Below are positions 1 to 5,457 of a DNA stretch of 8,402 bases, piece by piece. The DNA is taken from assembly GCA_002304995.1 (NCBI GenBank), contig DBPV01000001.1, forward strand, positions 1 to 8,402. Direction: 5' to 3'. The notes beneath the pieces were generated by a model. The model was not told where the DNA came from. It did not search any database and saw only the letters and a program-made list of their open reading frames with translations. Each line of letters begins with the position of its first letter. Position 1 is the stretch's first letter. The DNA comes from Syntrophaceae bacterium UBA1411 (GTDB lineage Bacteria; Desulfobacterota; Syntrophia; Syntrophales; Smithellaceae). The position numbers were made by a program, and so were the translations under genes.

Positions 1-94
1 CATCGATTTTCCGCAGCGGCTCGGCCCAACCCATGCCCGCCCAGGAACAAACGGTCAATACCAGGGCCAGAAGCGCAACGATTTTTCTTTTCAT
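1..94 (-). CDS. Exported protein, N-terminal fragment (runs off window)
   Basis: Only the first 31 codons are present, from ATG at 94; the rest lies beyond base 1. The peptide begins MKRKIVALLALVL and continues through a hydrophobic stretch to a likely signal-peptidase site after GMGWA, before EPLRKID. This is a classical Sec signal peptide. A lipobox is not convincing because Val precedes Cys16. The start is supported by an AGGTG ribosome site that overlaps the TAG stop of the 8-haem cytochrome gene upstream. The gap is only 11 nt, so the two genes are very probably co-transcribed and translationally coupled. Position suggests another part of the electron-transfer system, such as a further cytochrome or an outer-membrane porin. 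No functional motif is visible, so that is a guess from context. Confidence 0.75.
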   Translation of the reverse strand, partial: MKRKIVALLALVLTVCSWAGMGWAEPLRKID

Positions 95-105
95 CTTTTT
101 TTCAC

Positions 106-2061
106 CTATTCAAACGCGGGCACAGACCGCAGTCCCCAGAGTTCATACTGCGCCACGGCATTCGGATCTTTGAGCGCCGGATAATCCTTTCTCAAAAACT
201 CCCGAACGTTCTGCAAATCTTTCTTGGCAAAGAAAGGCGACCCCTCGTCGTGGCACTGCATGCAGCCGGCCGGCCGCCCCTTGTGGCCGTAAGTCCTCTG
301 GCGGGCCAGAGGCGTCACGCCGTGCTCCACCGCATAGTAAAGCGTCTTGTCTTTGCGGGGCGAAGCGGCAATCTTGTCGCCCTTCACTTCATAAATCCGG
401 TCCGACACAAAAACCACATCGGCAAAACCCGACCGCGCCAGAGCGCGGATCATGTCCGCAATATCCCGGTCGGAAACAACCGTCCGCCGCTTGTCTTTGC
501 GGCCGTCGGGCAAAGCGGCGCTGATCGTCGTGAGTCCGGCGACCGAACGGGCCGCCTGGGCGACATAGCGCATCGGAATCGGCCGGATTTCTCCGTTTTT
601 CATTTTTTCGCCGAACCACTGCATGTGTTTGGGCACAGCCGGCAGATACTTTCCGGAACGCATCTGCCAGGGCGACCAGGGCTTGGGCGTTGTCTTGAGA
701 TAGTCTTCCGCCCAGGAAACGCCGTCGAACTGATCGGCCGTGTATCCGGTCTCCTGCCCCGTGCTCATGTCGAGCAGCGTGAGCGCCCGCAGCGACTGCG
801 TGTTAATGTGGCAGCTCTGGCAGGACACCAGATACGTGTGGAACAGGCCGCCGGCCAGGCGCGCCTCGTGCGTCTGCCGCGGATTTTTTGCCTCGCGCAC
901 CGCGCCCCGGCGCGTGATCGCATAGGATCCGTCGGAATGGCAGCTGATGCAGGTCCGCATGCCGGCGCCGTCGAGATCGTCGCGAACGTGGTTGGTGAGC
1001 GATTTCCCCTTGGCGATTTGATGGGCCAGGCGCTGTGTTTTGTTTTTCCCGGCGAGCGGATGGCAGTCTGTGCAGGCCAGGCCCGCCTTCACGTGAGCAT
1101 CGTCGGCGGACGTAAACGCCGTGCCGGTGTTTTTCGCTTCGCCTTCGGCGTGGCACTGCAGGCAGTTTTGCGCCGGGACGGCCTTTTTAATCAACGTTCC
1201 CTTCATCCTTCCGTCGGCGTCGAACACTTTCCGGTTCGACCAGGCATAGGACACGACCGGCCGTTTAGAGAAGTTCCAGGAACCTTTGGCGAAATCGGGA
1301 TGATCGGGTCCGGCGGCGGGATTGGCGTAAGTAAACACCGCGCCCGTAACATCGCCCAGTCCGGCGCCCGCCGTCGCCGCCCAGCGGTAATTGCGGCGGT
1401 AGAGCTGCTCGCTGCGCCGTTCCATCCGGTACGCGGAGAAATGGCAGATCAGACAGTCCGCCTCCACTGCGCCGCTGGCGCGAAAGGCGCTTTTGCCGTC
1501 CGGCGTGAAACCGGAACTGTAATCGCCGTCTTGCGCCGCAGCGGCTGCGGCTTCGCCCGCCACAAGCGTTTTGCCGCCGTCGGCCCGCCCGCCGGGGCCG
1601 CGGCCGAATTCCATCGGTCCGCCGCCCGGATGGCAGGAGCCGCAGGACGGCGCCTTGATTTTATGCCGGGCGCTGTACTTGCCCGCGCCGATCCAGTCAT
1701 AGGTGGACAGGTCCATCTGGCGGACGCTTTTGTTTTTCTTGGCGGAAAGCCTCGCGGCGGCGGCCGTCGGCAGCCAGCCGCCGAACATGCCCGGAGAAAG
1801 GATCCAGGGCTTCTGCGGATCATAACCGTCTTTCATCACGTCGTAGCCCTGTTGAAAATGATAGCCGGACGTGATCGTGGCATAGGGATGGCAGGCGCCG
1901 CAGGTTTTCTTCGGACTGTAGGGATCAACACTGTTGAGGGTCGCCGTGATTCTGTCTCCCTGTTCGTTTCTCAACCAGACGTCCGAATGCGCAGCGGCCG
2001 AAACGGGGGCCAACAAACACAACACCGCAACCCAGGCTGCGGCGCAACGATACGGAATCAT
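106..2061 (-). CDS. Octahaem c-type cytochrome, exported, function unknown
   Basis: The protein is 651 aa from ATG at 2061. A Sec signal peptide (MIPYRC, then a hydrophobic core, cleavage near VSAAA-HSD) is followed by eight CxxCH haem motifs with first cysteines at about residues 54, 140, 203, 300, 330, 371, 414 and 600. The motifs are widely spaced. A haem-free stretch of about 185 residues (415-599) separates the seventh and eighth, so part of the protein may be a non-haem domain. It should act outside the cytoplasmic membrane as an electron carrier or terminal reductase; cytochrome maturation occurs in the periplasm. Eight motifs without a CxxCK site argue against the usual nitrite or tetrathionate octahaem reductases, and I do not recognise the subfamily. 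ATG 2061 was chosen because it has a GAGGG ribosome site and a clean signal peptide. An in-frame GTG at 2076 would add five residues. It lies downstream of the rhodanese in the same operon, separated by a strong hairpin. Confidence 0.9.
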   Translation of the reverse strand: MIPYRCAAAWVAVLCLLAPVSAAAHSDVWLRNEQGDRITATLNSVDPYSPKKTCGACHPYATITSGYHFQQGYDVMKDGYDPQKPWILSPGMFGGWLPTAAAARLSAKKNKSVRQMDLSTYDWIGAGKYSARHKIKAPSCGSCHPGGGPMEFGRGPGGRADGGKTLVAGEAAAAAAQDGDYSSGFTPDGKSAFRASGAVEADCLICHFSAYRMERRSEQLYRRNYRWAATAGAGLGDVTGAVFTYANPAAGPDHPDFAKGSWNFSKRPVVSYAWSNRKVFDADGRMKGTLIKKAVPAQNCLQCHAEGEAKNTGTAFTSADDAHVKAGLACTDCHPLAGKNKTQRLAHQIAKGKSLTNHVRDDLDGAGMRTCISCHSDGSYAITRRGAVREAKNPRQTHEARLAGGLFHTYLVSCQSCHINTQSLRALTLLDMSTGQETGYTADQFDGVSWAEDYLKTTPKPWSPWQMRSGKYLPAVPKHMQWFGEKMKNGEIRPIPMRYVAQAARSVAGLTTISAALPDGRKDKRRTVVSDRDIADMIRALARSGFADVVFVSDRIYEVKGDKIAASPRKDKTLYYAVEHGVTPLARQRTYGHKGRPAGCMQCHDEGSPFFAKKDLQNVREFLRKDYPALKDPNAVAQYELWGLRSVPAFE

Positions 2062-2100
2062 GAAAACCCTCAACACTGATCATGCCTCGAATTTGAAATC

Positions 2101-2134
2101 AGCCGGCCGTCCCGGCGGGACGGCCGGCTTTTTT
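2101..2134 (+). terminator. Perfect 13-bp hairpin with T-run facing the + strand
   Basis: The arms AGCCGGCCGTCCC (2101-2113) and its exact reverse complement (2117-2129) flank a 3-nt GGC loop, and a run of six T ends at 2134. Read on the + strand this is a textbook intrinsic terminator. However, the neighbouring genes are both on the - strand, where the hairpin is preceded by A6 and followed only by GATTTCAAAT, a poor U-tract. On the - strand it sits between the rhodanese stop (2140) and the octahaem cytochrome start (2061). There it could act as a partial terminator, an mRNA stabiliser or a processing site that sets the ratio of the two products. In the + direction it would stop antisense transcription entering from the cytochrome gene. 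Confidence 0.7.
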
Positions 2135-2139
2135 AACGT

Positions 2140-3033
2140 TTACGGTTCGGACGGAGCCGCCGGATCGGCCAGCCATTCCATTGTGGATCCGTCGTATATT
2201 TTAACATCTTTATACCCCAGCATGTCCGCCAGAATCAATGCCCAGGACGTGCAGGTTTTGCCGGTGTCGCAGTACAGGATGACTTCCCTGGACAGGTCAT
2301 TGCCGGCAGCCTTTTCAGCCAGTCCGGCCAGCGCGGCCTTGTCCTTGTAGAGGCCTTCCGGCGTGAAAAGCGCGCCGACCGGCAGATTGACGGCTCCTTT
2401 GATTCTCCCCGGTTTGGGAACAAACGCGAGCTTTTCCTTTCCCTCGTAGAAAGCCGGAGCGCGGGTGTCGACCAGCGTGGCCTTGCCCAGTTTTTCCATG
2501 ACATAGGCCTTATTGACGATCAGGCCGGCGTTGAGAGAGGGCTTGAACGCTTTCGCCTTGGCCCGAACCATGTCCTGGGAAACGGGCTTGCTTTCCTTGA
2601 CCCACTGATTCTGACCGCCGCTCAAAATCGCGACATTCGGCACGCCCAGGTACTTCAACGTCCAGGCGACGCGCGTCATGTCAAACTGATCGGGAACCTT
2701 GTCCGTTTTCCCGACAATGACCACCAGCGAATCCTTGTCGATTCCAGCGTTGCCGACGGTTTCGGCCAGATCGTCGATCGGGGGCAGCTCGTTGAGCAGT
2801 TCGCCCTTTTTAATCGCCCAGGAACCGTACGGCACATTCACCGCCCCGGGAATATGGCCGGCCTTGTAATCCTCCAGCTTGCGGACGTCGAGCACAACGA
2901 CATTGGGTGCGGTCAGGTTCTTTTCCAGATCATTCGTGGAAACGACCGGCCCGGCAAGCTCAGCCAGCGCTGCCGCCGGCAGCATAATCAACAGAAACAC
3001 CAACAACGCTTTCAAAACCTTACATCTTTTCAT
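2140..3033 (-). CDS. Exported tandem-domain rhodanese (sulfurtransferase)
   Basis: This 297-aa protein has a Sec signal peptide (MKRCKVLKALLVFLL, cleavage near AAALA-ELA) and two rhodanese domains. Domain 1, about 30-150, has the LDVRKLEDYKAGHIPGAVNVP signature region at about 48-68. At its active-site loop it reads VIVGKTDK (about 105-112), with no cysteine, so it is probably non-catalytic. Domain 2, about 170-290, has VDTRAPAFYEGK (188-199), the IKGAVNLP motif (211-218) and the active loop CDTGKTC (255-261), with Cys255 as the expected persulfide-forming residue and Cys261 as a possible partner. An inactive first and active second domain is usual for two-domain sulfurtransferases. The family transfers sulfane sulfur from donors such as thiosulfate or polysulfide to thiol or cyanide acceptors, here in the periplasm. 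ATG 3033 has a strong AGGAGG-like ribosome site only 12 nt from the stop of the 11-haem cytochrome, showing a tight operon. Low-molecular selenium species are alternative substrates. Confidence 0.93.
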   Translation of the reverse strand: MKRCKVLKALLVFLLIMLPAAALAELAGPVVSTNDLEKNLTAPNVVVLDVRKLEDYKAGHIPGAVNVPYGSWAIKKGELLNELPPIDDLAETVGNAGIDKDSLVVIVGKTDKVPDQFDMTRVAWTLKYLGVPNVAILSGGQNQWVKESKPVSQDMVRAKAKAFKPSLNAGLIVNKAYVMEKLGKATLVDTRAPAFYEGKEKLAFVPKPGRIKGAVNLPVGALFTPEGLYKDKAALAGLAEKAAGNDLSREVILYCDTGKTCTSWALILADMLGYKDVKIYDGSTMEWLADPAAPSEP

Positions 3034-3045
3034 TTCCCCCTCCTC

Positions 3046-4287
3046 TTATCGGTTAATTGGTTTTGGAACAAAGATTAAGCTTTCATTAGCTTTGGAGCCG
3101 TTTTTGATGAGCGTTTCCTGTTTCAAGAAGTTTTTGCGGTCCACGTGGCAGACGTCGCAGTTGCGGGTGCGGTCCGTGCGCTTGCGGATGTTGTGCGCGG
3201 GCGTGTCCCAGTAATTCGGCAGCGCGTCGAAATTCTCCATTTTAATGCCGGCCGGAGCAAACGTATCGCGCACCGTCGGAATCAGGCGCAGGGTCGTCAG
3301 CATTTTTTTGTCCCGGGGGCTGCGCCCAAGAATCATGCCCGGACTGGCGGCGGAGTGTCCGCCGTGGCAGTCGTTGCAGTTGCGGTACGCCGCGCCGGAA
3401 TGGCAGCCGTAGCAGCTGACCTTGTTTTCATGCTCGCGGTGGGCGACCTGAGCGGTCAGCTTCGCCTCGCTGCCGGGTTTGTGGCAGTTCTTGCAGGCCG
3501 GACGCTGCTTGACTTCGCTTTTGGATTTGTAGGCGTTTCCGTCGCCGTGAAATTCGTCTTTCTTGTGGCAGTCCATGCACAGCATGCCCTTTTGATAGTG
3601 GACGTCCGGCGCTCCGCCGTATTCGCCGACATACTCGGGATACACGCGGCCGCCGTGGCAAAACGCGCAGGTTTTGCCTTCGTCCTTTTTGACGAACTTG
3701 TGCTTGGCGATAAGACCGATGCTGATGCCGCCCACCGGCGCGCCTTTCACATGGCAGTCGCCGCAGGACGCATGGCAGCTGCGGCAGGACTTTTCAAAAA
3801 CCTTCTCGTCGAAGGTCTTGAGTTCTTCCGGAGAGAAGCGGGGCATTACGCCGGTTCTCTGCCCGACTGTCGTATAGTGCAGGGACTTGGCATAACGTTC
3901 GGTAATCTGCTTGTGGCACATCATGCAGGTGCGCAGGTTGTCCGACGGCTTTTTCACCACGCCTTTGTGCGCATCCTCTTTCTTGTATGCCTTGGCGTCC
4001 CCCTTGTGGCACAACGCGCATCCCATTTTGAAATGCGGATCGTTTTTCAGAAGTTCCTTATCGACCACGTACCCCAGATACATCAGCTCCGGCCGGACCG
4101 CCGGAGGCGCTCCGGCTCACCCTTCGCCCGTACTGGCCGGAAGGGGCGGCGGTTTGTGCATCGACTTCATCAGCGACTCGCTGGTATGGCAGGCTACGCA
4201 GCTGCCGCCTGGCGCCGCAAAGACCGGGCACACATAAAGACTCGACCAAAGCAGGATAAACATAAAAAAAATGATGTACTTTTTCAT
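3046..4287 (-). CDS. Undecahaem c-type cytochrome with in-frame TGA at codon 57
   Basis: The gene has 413 codons plus stop and contains one internal TGA (4117-4119). Codons 1-56 encode a Sec signal peptide (MKKYIIFFMFILLW, cleavage near VFAA) and the first haem motif CVACH at 30-34. Codons 58-413, in the same frame, carry ten more motifs with first Cys near 90, 121, 168, 175, 207, 237, 265, 292, 304 and 377. The motifs at 168 and 175 are only two residues apart (CRSCHASCGDCH). The downstream part alone has no signal peptide and only a badly spaced GGAG before Met69, yet its haems require export, so both parts form one gene. The ribosome site AGAGGA precedes ATG 4287. The product should be a periplasmic or surface electron carrier. 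The TGA could encode selenocysteine (a SECIS-like hairpin follows it), or be a nonsense mutation or read error in a Gly/Pro-rich linker. It lies 12 nt before the rhodanese and 168 nt after the regulator. Confidence 0.82.
4087..4119 (-). promoter_or_regulatory. SECIS-like hairpin just downstream of in-frame TGA
   Basis: Numbering nucleotides after the TGA (4119-4117), CTCCGGC at +11 to +17 pairs perfectly with GCCGGAG at +24 to +30, enclosing a six-nt loop GGTCCG at +18 to +23. The bacterial SECIS criteria I recall are an apical loop starting roughly 16-37 nt after UGA, a G within its first two positions, and an upper stem of at least 4 bp; all are met. In E. coli fdhF the loop GGU lies at +19 to +21, almost the same place. 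Against it, no clear bulged U is seen. A competing 7-bp hairpin (+1 to +7 with +11 to +17, loop CGC) is also possible, and GC-rich coding DNA forms hairpins by chance. Confidence 0.45.
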
Positions 4288-4455
4288 TCCAATCCTCTGG
4301 GAAAAAATAATCGCTTCCTTTGGCAATGCGGTTTTCCCGCCGGTCGGCGACGTCCTGTGCTTCTCTTCGCCGGTTTTCACGCCGGAACCAACAGTCCGTG
4401 GCCGCCGGCAAGGGTTCAACATCCGTGTTATTCCGGATCCGGTGTTCCTGATCCG

Positions 4456-4719
4456 TCAGGAAAGGTCTATAAAACGCGTCAGCGCCGTTTGAAAGTCTTT
4501 TTGCAGAACTTCCGGTTTCTCGGAAACCTCCGTGAGACACTTGTTCATATTATTGACGATGATGACCGCCGCCGTTTTTTTCATGGCCGAAGTCACGGCG
4601 GACATCTGAGTAATCACATCAACACAGGGCGCTCCGCTTTCCACCAGGCGCTGCAGCCCGCGAATCTGTCCCTCGATGCGCTTCAAACGGTTCAGCACTT
4701 TCTGTCGTTCCTTATTCAT
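4456..4719 (-). CDS. CsoR/RcnR-family repressor, CstR-like (persulfide-sensor residues)
   Basis: This 87-aa protein is the full length of the CsoR/RcnR/FrmR all-helical repressor family. The family core RLKRIEGQIRGLQRLVE is at 11-27, followed by PCVDVITQMSAV at 31-42 and the helix ending NKCL at 59-62. The two family cysteines are Cys32 and Cys61, 29 residues apart as in Mycobacterium CsoR (C36/C65) and Staphylococcus CstR (C31/C60). The copper-ligand histidine, four residues before the second Cys, is replaced by Asn57. Loss of that His with the Cys pair kept is the CstR pattern, where the cysteines react with per- or polysulfides and DNA is released. A rhodanese in the same operon supports a sulfur-sensing role; selenium or metal sensing is not excluded. 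ATG 4719 is preceded by AAGGGG, which lies inside an inverted repeat likely to be its own operator. It is the first gene of the operon. Confidence 0.9.
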   Translation of the reverse strand: MNKERQKVLNRLKRIEGQIRGLQRLVESGAPCVDVITQMSAVTSAMKKTAAVIIVNNMNKCLTEVSEKPEVLQKDFQTALTRFIDLS

Positions 4720-4722
4720 TAT

Positions 4723-4738
4723 ATACCCCTTAGGGTAT
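4723..4738 (-). promoter_or_regulatory. Probable CsoR/CstR-type operator (autoregulatory)
   Basis: The inverted repeat ATACCC-CTTA-GGGTAT has two perfect 6-bp arms around a 4-bp centre. G/C-run arms flanked by TA are typical of operators bound by the CsoR family, which recognise TACCC...GGGTA-like sequences. It lies 4 bp before the regulator start codon, contains the ribosome site, and overlaps the predicted -10 element (4737-4742). Binding would therefore block transcription of the whole leftward operon. I saw no second copy elsewhere in the window. Confidence 0.75.
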
Positions 4739-4766
4739 GGTAGGCGATGAAGGGGTTTTCTGTCAA
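4737..4766 (-). promoter_or_regulatory. Sigma70-type promoter of regulator-cytochrome-rhodanese operon
   Basis: On the - strand a perfect -35 TTGACA (4766-4761) is followed after 18 bp by TACCAT (4742-4737, four of six matches to TATAAT). The promoter lies directly between the terminator of the previous operon and the regulator start, and its -10 runs into the operator. No terminator is seen between the regulator and the cytochrome genes, so this promoter probably serves them all. Confidence 0.65.
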
Positions 4767-4797
4767 GAAGATTTTCGTCTCTGGTCAAGTGTCTCAT

Positions 4798-4843
4798 AAA
4801 AAAACCGGACAGGCGGCCGGCGTCGGAGCTTCCGCCTGCCCGG
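4798..4843 (-). terminator. Rho-independent terminator of flavoprotein-cytochrome operon
   Basis: On the - strand the stem arms at 4843-4832 and 4816-4805 (CCGGGCAGGCGG against CCGCCTGTCCGG, with one C-A mismatch) enclose a loop of about 15 nt and are followed by seven T residues (4804-4798). It begins about 25 nt after the stop of the hexahaem cytochrome gene (4868). It separates this operon from the regulator promoter just downstream. Confidence 0.88.
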
Positions 4844-4867
4844 TCGGAACAAATCCTTACGGAAAGA

Positions 4868-5389
4868 TCACGGCACCTTGTAGTCGAACTTGTGGCACTG
4901 CGCGCAGTAATTTTCCGATTTGGCGTGCTGCTTGTGGCACAGGTTGCAGTCCAGCTCCGTTCCATAATGCGGAGACGTGTGCGGATTGGTCGGCTTCACA
5001 TCCTTCGTTTTTTCCGCCAGCTTGGCCGTGCTGCCGTGGCAGGCGACGCATTTTTCCATCGCCACTTCTTCCGGCTGCTTGGTCTTGCCGTGGCAGGCCA
5101 CGCAGTTCACGCCCGACAGCATGTGCGTATGGCTGCCGGGAAATTTGCCGGTGAGGCTCATATTATCGCGGGTGTGGCAGGCGCGGCAGGCCTTCATATC
5201 CATCGTCTTGGTGTCCGGATGTTTCTCCGGAAGCGCCTTTTTATCGACATGACAAGCCGCGCAGTCGCCCGGCTTGGCCTTGGACACGGCGAGCTTGGGC
5301 GCCGCCCATAGTCCCGAACTTACAGCCACCAGCAAAACCGCGCCGAACAGAACCGCCGCGATTTTCAGATTCTTCTTTCTTTTTTCCAT
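4868..5389 (-). CDS. Hexahaem cytochrome c, flavocytochrome c3-type electron-donor subunit
   Basis: The protein is 173 aa. A Sec signal peptide (MEKRKKNLKIAAVLFGAVLL, cleavage near GLWA-APK) is followed by six CxxCH motifs with first Cys at 43, 68, 96, 114, 148 and 162. The last four, with the intervening spacing and the ending YCAQCHKFDYKVP, closely resemble the tetrahaem domain of Shewanella flavocytochrome c3 fumarate reductases, which I recall ending in a similar YCDSCHSFDF stretch. The first two motifs are extra, so this is an extended version of that four-haem module. Its gene follows the flavoprotein gene directly, and the flavoprotein lacks haem motifs. The inference is that this protein passes electrons, probably from a membrane quinol dehydrogenase, to the FAD of that reductase in the periplasm. 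The start has an AAGGAG site 9 nt upstream. A 12-bp hairpin lies between the two genes and a terminator follows. Confidence 0.92.
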   Translation of the reverse strand: MEKRKKNLKIAAVLFGAVLLVAVSSGLWAAPKLAVSKAKPGDCAACHVDKKALPEKHPDTKTMDMKACRACHTRDNMSLTGKFPGSHTHMLSGVNCVACHGKTKQPEEVAMEKCVACHGSTAKLAEKTKDVKPTNPHTSPHYGTELDCNLCHKQHAKSENYCAQCHKFDYKVP

Positions 5390-5415
5390 TCCTTTTTTCT
5401 CCTTGCTTTACTGAA

Positions 5416-5448
5416 TCCGCGCGGACGCCGGGAAAACGTCCGCGCGGA
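5416..5448 (-). repeat. 12-bp perfect hairpin between flavoprotein and cytochrome genes
   Basis: TCCGCGCGGACG (5416-5427) and its exact reverse complement (5437-5448) enclose a 9-nt loop. The hairpin fills most of the 68-nt gap between the flavoprotein stop (5458) and the cytochrome start (5389). No T-run follows on the - strand (TTCAGTAAAG), so it is not a full terminator. Such intercistronic stems often set mRNA stability, so the two subunits may be made in unequal amounts; that is inference. Confidence 0.7.
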
Positions 5449-5457
5449 CGGGCGTTC

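Noticed and set aside
2059..2076. GTG start at 2076 for the octahaem cytochrome
   Set aside because: It is possible (a GAGG lies upstream), but ATG 2061 has a well-placed GAGGG and gives a typical signal peptide, so the shorter form was preferred.
250..2079. 609-codon open frame on the + strand opposite the octahaem cytochrome
   Set aside because: It is exactly antisense to a gene with eight haem motifs and a signal peptide. Its product has no recognisable domain, and long antisense frames are common in GC-rich coding DNA.
3046..4083. Separate cytochrome gene starting at ATG 4083, independent of the upstream signal-peptide frame
   Set aside because: The frame is the same as that of the upstream segment. 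There is no export signal, although ten haem motifs need one, and the GGAG is only 3 nt from the ATG. One gene with an internal TGA fits better.
4446..4461. Hairpin TCCTGA-N4-TCAGGA over the regulator stop codon
   Set aside because: It has only a 6-bp stem with no T-run on the - strand, which is not enough for a terminator call.
3145..4743. 532-codon open frame on the + strand across the cytochrome, intergenic region and regulator
   Set aside because: It overlaps two well-supported - strand genes and their promoter. The composition looks like an antisense shadow and it shows no domain.
4456..4965. 169-aa version of the regulator with an upstream start at 4965
   Set aside because: The extension would run back through the promoter, the terminator and the end of the hexahaem cytochrome gene. 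The 87-aa form has the family length and its own ribosome site.
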